Below are positions 23,336-35,490 of a DNA stretch of 64,000 bases, piece after piece (the first letter of the stretch is position 1; the number at the start of each line of letters is the position of its first letter). The notes below the pieces were generated by a model. The model had not been told where the DNA came from and made no database searches. It was given only the letters and a program-made list of their open reading frames with translations. Source of the stretch: Porites lobata (Eukaryota > Cnidaria > Anthozoa > Scleractinia > Poritidae); assembly GCA_942486035.1 (NCBI GenBank), contig CALNXK010000378.1, forward strand, positions 203,532-267,531, written 5' to 3'. A program made the position numbers and the translations under genes.

Positions 23336-23572
23336 CCAAGGCAAAATCAGCTTGCCCAAAGGGTAAGATAATATTGGTGAAGTTTATGAGCTGAGATCTG
23401 TGAAGAGTTTACACTTCTATGTGTAGCCCACTATAATACATTTTGGTGATGCATTTCCTCGAGGCAAGAGCTAATGTTTTTTACCATTTACATGCAGCAC
23501 ACGTATATTTTACAAAAATGCCAGACAACTCTGAAATTAAGGGATCAGGGTTACAAAACTGAGTGACTCAAG

Positions 23573-24978
23573 CAGGGTGTCCATTGGATTAGTTGCTCAA
23601 AAAAATAGGAAAATAGGAAATTTGGGATTGAGAAAATAGGAAAAATAGGAAACTTTGTATTAAAAAATAGGAGAAAAATAGGAAAATCAATAGTACTTTC
23701 GTCAACATAGATAGCCTCCCTGCAACCCCATCAGGGCTATAATAAAGGCCACGAGCCTGTATGTTCGCAGGATTAGACCAACTTCTGCAGCTTAGAAGGA
23801 GGGTAAAAGATCAGTAACATTTAGTTTTTTGGCTCAGTTACACTGTAATCAGGATGACATTCTTGACTAAAGGTCGAGCGCAGTTCTATAATCAAAGGGG
23901 ATCATATGACAATTCCCTTCTAGTTGGCCGCAAATCTTTGAAAAGCTTCAAAGAGTAAAATTTCTTGGGATAGAAATTTCTTACTATTGCGTTGTCATTA
24001 AAGGATATTGAACTAAAAAATCCCATGAAAGATTTTCTTCCATTAATCTACAATCGGTAGCTGGTTGAGAATATGATTGTTTGAGTCGAAAGACCGCATA
24101 GTTTTAAGAACCAAACCAGGCTTTCCGCAGTGTATGCAAAATGACACTGATCTATTTGGTACCAGATTGTAAGTGTATTATGGTTAAGTTCTAAGAGGAA
24201 CGTAACACTCTTCTTAGCTATGACTGGAAGAACGGTTTCGGAACCAAAATATTGGATCCTTCATCAGTTGCTTAGGTATAGCTGTTAACAAGAGCTCACC
24301 AAGAGAGCTAGTGTCATATACTAAACTTGAGTCTGTTCTTTTCATGTAGCATACAGAATCCAGCTAGTGATTAGTTCTTTAAACAAAAAGCTGATTGGAT
24401 GATTTATCTGATCTGTGTTGTGAAAGGGCAACTTGATCATGTTTTCAGTTTCAAAGATGAACATGAAAGGGAGCGAGACTTCAAAATAATTATTACATCA
24501 TAAAGTCTACAGAGAATGAAATGCAGTTTCAGTGGGCTATGCACAATATTATTCAAATATATATTAAGTCATGAGAAATATATCATTTCATACAATACAT
24601 GTACATGTAGGTGCCCTAGAAAATTATACAAAAAGTAAAAATAATAATTATTGTTACTTTTTGTATAATTTAGAATAATATTTACAATATTATTATAACA
24701 AAGTTGTTAACAGAACTCTAATGGGCAATGGAGGTCGATGGAAAGAAAAAATGTAACTATTATTTTTACTAATATTAGAACATCAAAGTCAACATACTAC
24801 TTGCTTTATGATAAATCTCACTCTAAAACACAAAACAACTATAATTCCATTTTCAATATTTTTGCAAATTTTGGCTTCACCAACTAAAAAATAGGGAAAA
24901 TAGGAGGTTTTTGTTTAAAAATAGGCAAAAATAGGAATATGCTCAAAAAATAGGAAAAAATTTGAACTGGGCACCCTG
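23573..24978. mobile_element. hAT-like element, 1.4 kb
   Basis: Ends CAGGGTGTCCA and TGGGCACCCTG are inverse, and both are flanked by CTCAAG (23567-23572 and 24979-24984). CAGGG termini are usual for hAT elements, although a 6-bp rather than 8-bp target repeat is visible. Just inside each end lie arrays of AAAATAGGAAAAATAGG-type repeats (23606-23690 and 24885-24960). No transposase frame. A perfect hairpin at about 24622-24666 (TTATACAAAAAGTAA and inverse) lies inside. Confidence 0.75.
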
Positions 24979-24984
24979 CTCAAG

Positions 24985-25985
24985 TTCCAGGTTAGTTTGC
25001 CCAGTATACTAGGACCTTCAATGGAACCTGATTCACACTGTTTCCTGACCCTAATCACTAAACTTCAGAGTCATTTGGCATTAAGTGGCCCTTCAGTGTT
25101 CTGCAAAATACCCCTATGATCGATATATGTGCATCAAAGGTATATGTAAGCAAACGAATGGCTAACGTTTTTTAAGCATTTTTTCCCATATTTTCTGCAA
25201 AATGAAGCTGTAATCTAGGGACAGCTCTGGTAAGCAGACAATGACAGAGGCCTTGTGCGTGTCCGCTAATTTCAGGTGCCAGGTACAAAACAAAGGTCAC
25301 AGGTCAGATCACAAGTGCAGGCTAGAATACAGGTCACCAAGCAACACCTTGTGAAGCTGTAAAGGGGAGGCAGTATGAATGAAGGGAAACAAGCCAATAC
25401 GTAAAAAAAGTGGTTTAAAAAGAACAAAACAAAATACCGTAAAGGAAAAAAATACCTTGGCCAACAGTTGAACACGGACCACCTACATGTAAAGACATCT
25501 CCTAGTCTCATATGCCACATTATTACCAAATATTAATTAGCAAGGCAAATTATTATATTTGAAGCATTTTACCCACGAAATTCTGCCAGTAAATGCTGTC
25601 TGAAGCTGGTGGAACTGTATTTATCAAGTATTCAAAGATATATACGAAGAAACTAAGCAGGGTTTAAAATTGGTAAAAGCCCTACTTTAACTCATTTTAT
25701 CGCATTCAAAGAATTTGTTATGGCTGACAGCCTATAAGTGTCTCGTAAACTGCTGCAAAGTCTCTCACTGTCAGCCTTGTAGAGCTGCAGTTCCCTGCAT
25801 TTGCATGAGGAGAATTGGTCGCAATCAACCAGCTGTAAAAATTTTAGACATTTTTTCACAGAGGAAGTAAAGTATCGGCCTTTCGTTGCACCCAGTAGAA
25901 GTGATGTTGCTTGGAAACCTTGAATATTATACAACTAGACATCACAATCAATGACGTCACTGCAACTACCTTCCAAAGCCGACTC
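24985..25985. other. No gene recognised
   Basis: Non-coding; short frames on the minus strand have no recognisable motifs or splice context. Confidence 0.5.
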
Positions 25986-26163
25986 ATGTTTCTGCCTCGC
26001 TATGTGATCCATACAGCTTATTCTAGTTTGCAAAACGAAATGAAACGAAACAAAATATATGGGGTAGGGAGAAAAAATACTTATTATCCTAAAAACAGTT
26101 TCAGACAACACTGACGATGTGTTTGAAAGTTAATGTTAATGGAAAATGACGGATTTATACCTA

Positions 26164-26590
26164 TTTCGCAAAGTAGTAATTTTCCCACAATTACTATTCT
26201 GTGAAATGGCGTTTTTTCACCTTTATTTAGTAAATATGTCCTTTTCATCCGAAACAAAATGTGTCCACCAAGAAAATGATCAATATTTCTAAGAGTCTGG
26301 TCACCTCTCATTTTATTGACCGTACTCTATAGAACTCGTTTCGCAAAGTAGTAATTTTGCCACAATTACTATTTTGCGAAATGGCGTTTTTTCACTTTTA
26401 TTTAGCAAATATGTCCTTTTCGTCCGAAACAAAATGTGTCCACCAATAAAATGATCAATATTTCTAAGAGTCTGGTCACCTCTGATTTTTTTTACCATAC
26501 TAAAACTCGTTTCACAAAGTAGTAATTTTGCCAAATTTACTATTTTGCAAAATGGCATTTTTTCACATTTATTTAGCAAATATGTCCAAA
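26164..26590. repeat. Tandem hairpin-bearing repeat, unit 175-181 bp
   Basis: Units begin at 26164, 26339 and 26520 with TTTCGCAAAGTAGTAATTTT, which is followed after a short loop by AATTACTATTTTGCGAAA, so each unit starts with a near-perfect hairpin. The rest of the unit holds TTATTTAGCAAATATGTCC, CGAAACAAAATGTGTCCACC and AAATGATCAATATTTCTAAG. Two further units are in inverse orientation at about 27740-28015. Confidence 0.85.
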
Positions 26591-28086
26591 GGAAAATTGC
26601 TTCCGTCCATTCTTTTCGTCAGACTTTTTTTAGCTGTCGTGAATTGAATTATTTGTAAAGGGAAGCGAAAAATTCAGCTCCAAATTGACGAGTTTTGGTG
26701 GGCTTTGGAACGCGAAATCCGAAAACAGATTTCACCGCCGAGAAATCCGGCCTCAGGATGGATTTCAATTAAGAAATCCAAATCCGGATTTCGTGGATCT
26801 CCTTTTTACCGTTCGATTGGGAAATCTGAAAAAGGATTTGTAAAACTGTTCTCGTGAACAGCAGTCTTGTTTTTGTTAATTCTACGTGCACGTGCAAGAC
26901 TGCTGTTAGTAAGGACAGTTTTTCAAATCCTTTGTCGGATTTCCCAATCAAATAAATATCCAATTTTAAGTCTCTTTTTTGAGAGAAAGATTGCTAAATC
27001 AGTGCCGTAGCAAGGTTAGATTTATTGAGGGAGGCCAATCACGAGCGCCGAAGCCGCGGGCTGCTAGGGAAGTCCGGGGGCATACTCCCTTCCGAAGATT
27101 TTGAAATATAGGGTCTCTGAAATGGCATTTTCATCCTTGCGACAGCATTAGTTTCCCATTTAAGAAGTGTACTTTGTTCAATATCCACTTGATTTTTCTT
27201 TGTTGAAGCCATAAATAAATAATTTTCACGCTTTATCAAACCGAAATGAACACATTAAACTTGACCATTGAACCAGGGAGGATAATTTATAATTTATTCG
27301 CCCTGATTGAACCGAAGAGCAGCGTGAAGGTAGGTACTTCATGTATGGGGACATATATTGTACCAACTTTACCTACTTAACTTATGCCTTCACTCTTTCT
27401 GTGAAGAGCATGGCCGCTGACCAAATTAAACGTGCCTGTCAAAATTATTGGGCGGGCTTAAGCCCTCCCGGCCCCTCCCCATGCTACGGCACTGTAAATA
27501 AAGATAGAAAGGACCAGGGAGACTGTCATCACCTGCTACAAATGTAAGTTTCAGCAACCTAAATTTTAACAAAGATTAGAGTTTTCTGTACCATTCTCCA
27601 GCCATAAAGAAGCACCCTGCTTTAAATCTTTGAACTTGAAATTTTTAAAGCTAAAGTTTGGTAAATTAATTGGCCTTTAGCCAGACATTGCAAACTGGAT
27701 GTCCAGTATGTATGTTTTCCTATAAAAATAAACATAATTACTACTTTCGTTTCGGATGAAAAGGACATTGTTAAAAAAAGGTGAAAACATGCCATTTTGC
27801 AAAATAGTAATTCTGGCAAAATTACTACTTTGTGAAACGAGTTCTAGTACGGTCAATAAAATGAGAGGTGACCAGGCTCTTGGAAACATTGATCATTTTA
27901 TTGGTGGACACATTTTGTTTCGGACGAAAAGGGCATATTTGCTAAATAAAGGTGAAAAAACGCCATTTCGCAAAATAGTAATTGTGGCCAAATTACTACT
28001 TTGCGAGATAGGTAAAAATCCGTCATTTTCCGTTAACTATTACTTCCAAACACATTGTCATAGTGTTGTCTTAAACTGTGTTTAGG

Positions 28087-28173
28087 TAGGCTCGATTTCC
28101 ACCGTCTCCCGGGTCCGGTCTTTGATCGGGGGATGAGTGTGGGCTCATTTTCCCGAACAGCGGCTGGTAACCT
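28087..28173. mobile_element. 87-bp element with 8-bp target duplication
   Basis: It is flanked by TGTTTAGG at 28079-28086 and 28174-28181. The ends TAGGCTCGATTTCC and, in inverse, GGCTGGTAACCTA give short imperfect terminal repeats. An 8-bp duplication is typical of hAT elements. It interrupts the right arm of the 25990-28280 element and is therefore younger. Confidence 0.8.
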
Positions 28174-28281
28174 ATGTTTAGGATACTAAGCATTCTTTAT
28201 CCCTACCCCATATATTTCTTTTCGTTTCGTTTCGTTTCGTTTCGCAAAATAGAATAAGCCGATCCATACACATCAATTTCA

Positions 28282-29511
28282 CAACTGATACAAAGATCGC
28301 CAACAGAAAAAACTCTCTTCATGAGCTTATTTCAGTTATTTATCAACATAGCAATGACCCGTACTTGTGACCGTGACGTGTATTTCTGTACCTTCCAAAT
28401 TTCATGTTTCACCTTAATTTGTAACAGTTCTGCTGGATTTACTTGATGATTTAAGCCATAAACTTAATCCTTTACCATAGCTAGTCTCAAATTTTTAAGC
28501 TTAAGTTTAACTTAAGCTACTTAAACATAAGCTTACCTCACAAGACCGGCACCAGATTTTTCACGACTTCCCCCATGGCACGTGCGAGAATTTTAAGATC
28601 ATAAATAAAGCCAAGTGTTGACGAGTAAGTGAAAGAACTGCTGAAGCACAAATCCGAGTTCCAGAAGTCTAATTATGTTACTTTTGATCTAGTTTACTAC
28701 ACACGTGTTCTGTCTGGTCAGTAATCCGTCGGCACATTCGTTTCGGAGCGATTTCGGAGCTAGGTTTCGTTTCGTTTAGAACCCAGTCTCTCGATTGACC
28801 CGTGCATTTCGCGCGCGGGCTTTCGCAGTACTCGTAAAACGCGCTCAATAGAGTCAGGAGAAAAATGGTTTTCATGCCTATTACTTGTTCAGGAACTTTC
28901 GCGATTTATGGGTGAGGTAAATAGTAAATCTTACTTCTAACAGTGACAAGTTCTCTGATCTGAGTAATGAAACCAGCACAGTGTGGAATGTGAGTGCTGA
29001 AACCCATCTGAGATTATGGAACGCAAAATATGGTTCGCGCATGCCCGGGAATCGAAGCGCGATCTTTAATGTGAAAGTAATCCACTACAATTGTGAGCCT
29101 TTAAGTGAAATAGGCAGGCTATCTCTCATTAGCATTGAATTAAACCTATTCCAGGAGCTAGAGTCCGTGGTTCATTGAGTCAGACGGCTAAACCATGATG
29201 ATTGGTTTGTCGCTGTGGACTTGCTGATATTTCATATTTTGATGATCCATAATAAGGACGCCCTTGGGTCGAGACCGAGTGATATGGCTTTGCTCATGCG
29301 TTAGGTACTGCCCAGGAACGCAACTAGATACCTTCTGATCTTTTCCAGTAACGGTGTAGTTCCATCGAAATAATTGTACCATCGCGTGTGATACTCGCGC
29401 ACAATTTTGATGAGGGCGCCGCACAAAGAATAAACAAACAAAATGGTGTTGGAAATAACCTTCATGTGAGGACAATAAATTCCATTTTCTGTCACTATTT
29501 TCAGGAAAACC
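28282..29511. other. No gene recognised
   Basis: Non-coding. Around 29035-29105 the minus strand has a B-box-like GCTTCGATTCCCGGGC, possibly the head of a decayed SINE. Nothing else could be assigned. Confidence 0.4.
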
Positions 29512-29719
29512 TTAAGCAGGGACGTTTTTGAGCGACGTACGTCAACCGGAAGTGGACTTTTAGAACTCTTGAGCCGTGATTTTGAACAAATTTGGGAGCA
29601 AATTGTTTCTTTAAGAGTAAAAACACTTAGCAATACAAATTTGGTGGTGCAAAGGCATATTAAAAAGAAAAAGGCTTACTTCTGGTTGACAAGCGTTGTT
29701 CAAAAACGTCGCTGCTTAA
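29512..29719. mobile_element. 208-bp MITE
   Basis: TTAAGCAGGGACGTTTTTGA on the left and the inverse of TCAAAAACGTCGCTGCTTAA on the right. Pairing continues through GACGTACGTCAACCGGAAGT and its diverged inverse. The TTAA at both ends may be target sequence. Non-coding. Confidence 0.85.
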
Positions 29720-30255
29720 ACACCCTATTAACTTCGAATGTGATGACTATGAATGGGACTCCGATTATGGTAATCACCGGAGTGAGATTGTTATTGTTTT
29801 TGATTTGTATGAAGGACACTGGGGCGTGATTTTTGAATAAAAATTCAGGGAAATATAGTGACGTTCATCCCTAAAGGTTTGACAACCAGGTATAAAAAGA
29901 GAGAAAGCGACATATTGAGTTAGGAGAATTCCCCCGGCCCAACTCTCCTCTCCACCATTACTGTGGCCTGGCACCGGGAGGCTGAGCCCGCAATACAAGG
30001 AACTAAGATCTGAAGAGGGTGTAGATTGAGAAACCATTGGTCGACTTTAGTCTTATGTTCTCATAAAAACAGGCAAATATCAAGAAAGCACTTTCATTTA
30101 ATTAATAAGCAATATAGGATGTGTATTTACAGACTGAAGTAATAAAAAATACTAGCAAGTAATGGAAACATCTGACTGAAAACAGGCAAACCAACCAATT
30201 AATCCTCTAACTACCATAGCGACAATTAGCTAGAGACGGTTTCATCTCCGGCACA

Positions 30256-30827
30256 CATGGTTCGTACAACTCCAGACAAACACATTTCCAAGGACTTGTC
30301 AAGGATTTTTCAACGACAAATTTCAGTTTTCAAGGACTAAGATTTATTTAATAAATCGACATTCTTTAACCCCCTCTGATCACCTTATTGGCAAAAACAC
30401 GTCATGGAACCATTAACCTATGTTACTTCTTCGGACATCATTGATCACGATATTTTTACTACTTTTCCGCAACGAGGCTTTGCAAAATGACTGTGTATGA
30501 CTCAGTTGTAATTGCATCTGAGGTACAGAAATAGCATTTGAAATAAAGAAACAGAAATAAAATATTGTTCATGCACAAAATGTCTTTACGTTACCCGTGA
30601 GTTTTACAGGTTCTTACACCGAGGATGAGCCAAATGTCCCTCGGCAAAATAATCTAATTTAACAGAAAAAAAGTTGTCTGGCGTTGACAAGGTTGTGAAT
30701 TTCAAGGACTTTTAGAGACAAGACCTAATAAAGAAATCAAGTACTTTTCAAGGACCTAACCCGAATTCAAGGACTTTTCAAGACGACTAGTAAAATTCAA
30801 GACCTTTTCAAGATTGTACGGACCATG
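30256..30827. mobile_element. 572-bp TIR element with GGCACA flanks
   Basis: Ends CATGGTTCGTACAA and TTGTACGGACCATG are inverse, with GGCACA on both sides (30250-30255 and 30828-30833). The interior has many copies of TTTTCAAGGACTT near both ends. No coding region. Confidence 0.8.
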
Positions 30828-30833
30828 GGCACA

Positions 30834-33800
30834 GAAACAGACCTCATTCATTATTTCTCTACGATACCCGTCATCTTTGCACGCGCTTTACTGCCGTGAG
30901 GATTGATCGGATAACAGCAATGTCACGTGGTATTTCAGGGGGTAAAACGGTCGAGTTTGTTTATTTTCTCAAAACGAAACGATGATGCAAAATGCACGGT
31001 TCGAGTTTCGTCAAGTTTTACGTCATTATTGATTGCTGTGTTGACATCTGGGTACCTAACCCTAACTAAACAATACTAAAACAATTGAAAGAATGGCATG
31101 TCATTGTTTCCTGCGACCAATTAGGAGAGACCTTCCGAGCAGCTCCTACACTACTCCTTTTGTCCTGTGACCTGTGATCATGTGTTCTGTACCTGCCACA
31201 TCTACAGTCGCCACTGCATCCAAAGAAGTAACAATGATCATTTCCACCCATAATTTGCCATTATCGTCTTTAAGATGAAAAATTATAAATTTTCTGCGAT
31301 CGCGCGACCGCGACCCTGAGAAACCACGTGACGTCGCTTTAATCCCACCAGTAACGTGACGCGAAAGACTTGTCACGTGACCTCCAGCGGTTAGAGGTTC
31401 GCGGTAAACTCGGATCTAAAACTCGATACTGTCAAACACAAAGGATCGTGGAACAGAAAATTACAAACTGACTTGAAATCCGCTAAAATGCAAGCTCGTT
31501 CCTACAGGGCTCGATCTTAAATTTCAGTTCAATGGCAAAGCTTTGCTTGTAAAAATTTTTTCTACTAGCAAAAGCAGTTAATTCACAGGCTATTGTTTGT
31601 CTTCGAGGTCGAGAACCATCTCAAAAATGTAGGGTTTCTTAGACAGTCTAGAAGGATAAAGCTGAAAAAGCCGGCTTACTGACCTAATGGAACCGAGTAT
31701 AAATCACGGTGCCGAGCTAAAATGTACATTGTAATGTTGTAAATAAAACAAATGAGCAGTGGCTGACATGCCACCCGTTCCTCTCGTACAATCAGTCAAT
31801 GTATGCATGGATTATTTTAGCCACAAAATGACCAAAATTCTTCAACAACAATTATCTTCTCTCTCAAATTTCAACTCGAGAAATGCTTACCCGCCAATTT
31901 TTGCTAGAGGATTTTCTTTTGACTGGCAACTTCGGAAAACCACTCGGATTTTGGGAGTTTGCGAGTGCTAATCTTGAGCCGTGTAATCCTGGGACGCCTG
32001 CTTTGCGCAAGTGGTGACACACGATTCTTGAACGCTTCTGAGTTTTCTTCTGTTTTCGGGAAGAGGATTTGTCATTTTCTGTTCCAGGTCGCCACTCGAA
32101 GTCTAATTTATTGAACACCACGACTCTCTCAACTCTTTCAGTTATGACGCAATTGGCCATTTCCGAGTTCCAAAAACTCTCACTTTCGAAACGAGGCCAA
32201 GTTCAAAACCTTTCTTGTGAAAATGAAGTTTATTTGTATGGGAATAAAAATCATTTTCAATTATCAATGGCTTTACACTTAGCCTCGCTCTGAAAGAGAG
32301 GCTTAAGCCAACTTGAAAACGACCGATTGAAGACAAAAATGTGAAAATAATCAAAATAACCGCAGGAGCTTGTTTTCAAACAGAAACTGCTGTTTTTATA
32401 ATTTAGTCTTTAAGGATGGACAGTACTTAAGATTGCTGTTTAACTGGCACAGTAATTTACATGCAAGAACATTTCTTTCTTCTTCGAGACTCTGATGCCC
32501 TTTCATGGGTCTACAAAATAGAAACACAAACACAATCACACACAACGTAGTTAACTACACGCAAATAAGGAAATACTCCGTTAAAAAGGCCTTCAAGCTT
32601 AAGTATTTCCAGCCTTAAGTTTACAGATCCACCCGGTACGTCGAAGGGAAACATATTATATAAAAGAATTTCGTTGCAGTATTTCAGAATTTTAGGGGAA
32701 CGAATTCAGTGTTAAGTGTTAGAAATCATTGTAAGAATTGTAATGTAGAGGCCTTATTATAAACTAAAGCTTTCGAGTGTGTTTGATCATCTCCGGCGGA
32801 CAGAAACACTAAAAGTCTTAATAATATTTTCGTTTAAGATGAAATACAATAAAATACAGTAAATAATTTTAAACAAAGTTAAACAAATTCCCTTAACAAA
32901 ATGCAAAACAATACTTAAAACCAACCACCTCCTTGGGGTAAATTTGGACGTGTACACATTTAGGTACAATGGGATTACAGAACATAAACAAAGGATATTT
33001 TAAGTGAGCAAAGAAAAAAGTGGTGCCGGGTTGACAAAAACTTTGACAAGATGTACTAAATTCAAAACAGGCCGCACGTACTGTACCGAACTGTGAAGAT
33101 CACTTAATAAATCAATACTTGGCGTAATAAGAAGTACAGTGTCTGATGGGCAAATTCAGCCGGGAACAGAGTTCTGCTAAAGGAGTGAGATACTTAAGGT
33201 GCGAACAGTTATATTAGTGACTGGACTTGCTGCAAAACACTGTAACCATCCGAACCAGATGGAGAGTTATCGATTACTTCATCGGAGTTACAACAACAAA
33301 ACGAACTCATTTCTTAAATAATAGATAAGGTGTCTGTTTCTAATTTCTTTCGTTGATCTACCAATTGTTATACAAAACTCGGTCTACTTGGCACAAAATG
33401 TCAGTGGTATCTTCCTCAAACAGCTTAAAAAGAGAAACAAGGTGGCGGGGAAATTAACAAAATACCTGTTTTACCCATGTCATGAGCGAGAATTAACAGT
33501 AATACGAATTTTCGGAAGCGGGAATTTAACATGAGTGACTGAAGGAAAAACCTCGTTTCCCAAAGTTTTGTATGGCTGCAGAAGAGAGATGATGCCGCAG
33601 AGAATGATAATATTAAAAAAAAGGAGAAAAGGGGCACGAAGGCACAAAACAGGTTGCCCTAGTCTCAAGACACAGAAACAAAGTGTATAGAACGTCCTAC
33701 ACATTGGTCGAGCGTTGACTTACAAGGACTTCACAAATCTCATTTGAGTCTCACTTGTTCACCTCGTACGTACACGACGATAAAATAATCGCAAAAGCGC

Positions 33801-33870
33801 TTTCTAAGTTTCCCGATCCCTCTCCCATTACTTTCACGATTAGAAAATTGGAGAAAGACAGAGCTGTTTC
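30834..33870. other. No gene supported
   Basis: Non-coding as far as can be seen. At 31325-31330 and 31374-31379 two CACGTG E-boxes flank CpG-rich sequence and a TGACGTCG (CRE-like) site, which could be a promoter or a repeat. A minus-strand frame at 31864-32160 has no recognised domain. The segment 32775-33150 is a diverged copy of 35370-35850 lacking the exon-like part; a shorter piece of the same unit is at 18570-18660. Confidence 0.4.
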
Positions 33871-33874
33871 GCTT

Positions 33875-34261
33875 CCCAGGGGGTACTCCGGGTAATTCTC
33901 GGTGAGGGTGTGCCGCTTAGTTCTCCAAATCCTGACCCTATTTTAGACCAAAAAGTGTCATTTTCCACACCCTTTTTCAGACCTGACCTCTAAAATCCAC
34001 ACCCGTTTTCAGACCTGACATTTAGGCAGAAATTATGTCAGAATTACAGTCAACCGGCCCTTTTTAGCAGACACTTTAGGGACCCAAATTAGTGTCCTCA
34101 TTAGCGAGAGTCCGTAATAGCGGGAGTTTATTTAAGTCAAACGTCTGTAATTTGTTTTTGCCCGGGAATTTAGCTGCTGTCCGTATTATCGGGGTGTTCG
34201 CAAGGCGAGAATTGACTGTACCTATAGGGCTTATATAAGGAAGTACCCCTTCTCCCCCGGG
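33875..34261. mobile_element. MITE interrupted by a pogo-type MITE
   Basis: Outer ends CCCAGGGGGTACTCCGG and the inverse of 'GGAAGTACCCCTTCTCCCCC' are imperfect terminal repeats. Direct repeats of 'TTTTCAGACCTGAC' lie inside. It is split by the element at 34047-34218. Confidence 0.65.
34047..34218. mobile_element. Pogo-type MITE, 172 bp
   Basis: Starts CAGTCAACCGGCCC and ends GAGAATTGACTG, flanked by TA (34045-34046, 34219-34220). The interior has 'TTAGCGAGAGTCCG' and 'TCCGTATTATCGGGG', which echo Tigger-like sequences. Nested in the 33875-34261 element. Confidence 0.7.
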
Positions 34262-34374
34262 TTTCGCTTAAGATCCCTTGCCCTTGCAAGTATACCATAC
34301 AGACGGTTACTTTTTTGTAAGCGATCTAACCACATTTTTCTGTACTGGCTCCAGAGGTACGTTCTCAGGAATTA

Positions 34375-34784
34375 CCGTATTTATTCGATTAACCGCCCTG
34401 GGCGCTTATTAAATTTTTGGACCTTGAGAGTGGGCGCTTATTCGAGGTGGGCGCTTATTCGAGGCTGGGCGCTTATTAAATTTTCATCATTTTCGGCAAG
34501 TGAAGTATGTTTATTTTGCAACAAAACAATAAATGCTAATAACAAAACGCGAGGAAGTAACAAAGCAAGGTTTCTGTAAAATACTCTGAAGAAAACTCCG
34601 TCATCGGGAAAGTCTCTTATTAAAGTTTATTCACTCAAGTGGGTGGGGTGGTGGTGAGCGCTTATTTGAGTTTGATTGGGAGGAGGAGGGGGTGGGCGCT
34701 TATTAACTTTTTCAGCCTTTAGGACGGGCGCTTATTCGAGGTGGGCGCTAATTCGAGGTTGGGCGCTTATTCGAATAAATACGG
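34375..34784. mobile_element. Pogo-type MITE sharing ends with 2059-3151
   Basis: The ends CCGTATTTATTCGA and TCGAATAAATACGG are perfect 14-bp inverses and are flanked by TA (34373-34374, 34785-34786). The first 14 bases equal those of the pogo-like element at 2059. Many copies of GGGCGCTTATTCGAG lie in both ends. No coding region. Confidence 0.9.
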
Positions 34785-34786
34785 TA

Positions 34787-35490
34787 GGTAAGGAAAAAAT
34801 CCTCTGGCACCGACGGAAACATTTTTCATGAATTTGAAGGAACGCAATCGAGAGGTTCCATTAACAGGTCCGATGGTTTTAATTTTAAGAAATACAGAAT
34901 ACCAGATCGGACAGAGCGGTTGAAATCGAGCCTAGAACTACACTTTACTAATTCCCTGCTATAGGGGGCTTTGAACAAACTACTTGGCCAGGGGAGCGGG
35001 GAAATTGGCGGTGTTTTAACACCAATCCAATGTTAAATTCCCCGCTAAGTCCCGGGGGTCGGGGGCCGGAGTTTTAAATGACTGATGCATAAACTTAAAC
35101 AAACGAAACTGGTAACTAACCTGTTCCTGTTGAATCTCTTTTTTAGATGATGAATAAGCTTATTAATTTAACTGTAACCCACAGATAAGAACCTGCTTGA
35201 TCTCGTTTGGCCAACCTGGTTCTTATATTGTTTGGTATTAAAGAAGCAAATTTCTGCCAGCAGATTATTAAGCCACTAGATTCTTACACGCGGGTTTTTA
35301 CTGTATTAAAAACTAACTTAGTATCACCAACTCGTAAATCCTCCGTAATGGAAACTTATAAATGAAGGCTCTTGAGCGTATTTGATTATCTCTGAGGGAC
35401 AGAAAAACAGAGCTGTTCACACAAACAATGAAAGTCTTACTAAATATTTAATAAATAAACTTTCACAAAAATAGGTGCGTGATGACTAAC
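34787..35490. other. Non-coding; decayed exon-like donor at 35121
   Basis: No gene. A minus-strand segment ending at 35121 (…CAACAGGAACAG then gttagt) resembles the 3' end of the exon-like unit at 35491-35607, suggesting a duplicated and decayed exon. The unit 35370-35480 is also found at 32775 and 18570. Confidence 0.4.

Larger units (their letters stand above)
25990..28280. mobile_element. Large inverted-repeat element with repeat-bearing arms
   Basis: The left arm is about 25990-26590 and the right arm about 27720-28280, in inverse orientation. The outermost match is GATCCATACAGCTTATTCTA against the inverse near 28250-28270, then AAACGAAACGAAA runs and TATATGGGGTAGGGA. Both arms then contain a tandem repeat unit of about 178 bp. 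The 1.1-kb centre has no transposase. The right arm is interrupted by an 87-bp insertion (28087-28173). Confidence 0.8.

Noticed and set aside
31864..32160. 98-codon minus-strand frame rich in Lys, Arg and Ser
   Set aside because: No recognised domain, no splice context, and overlapping open frames on the other strand; probably a repeat-derived frame.
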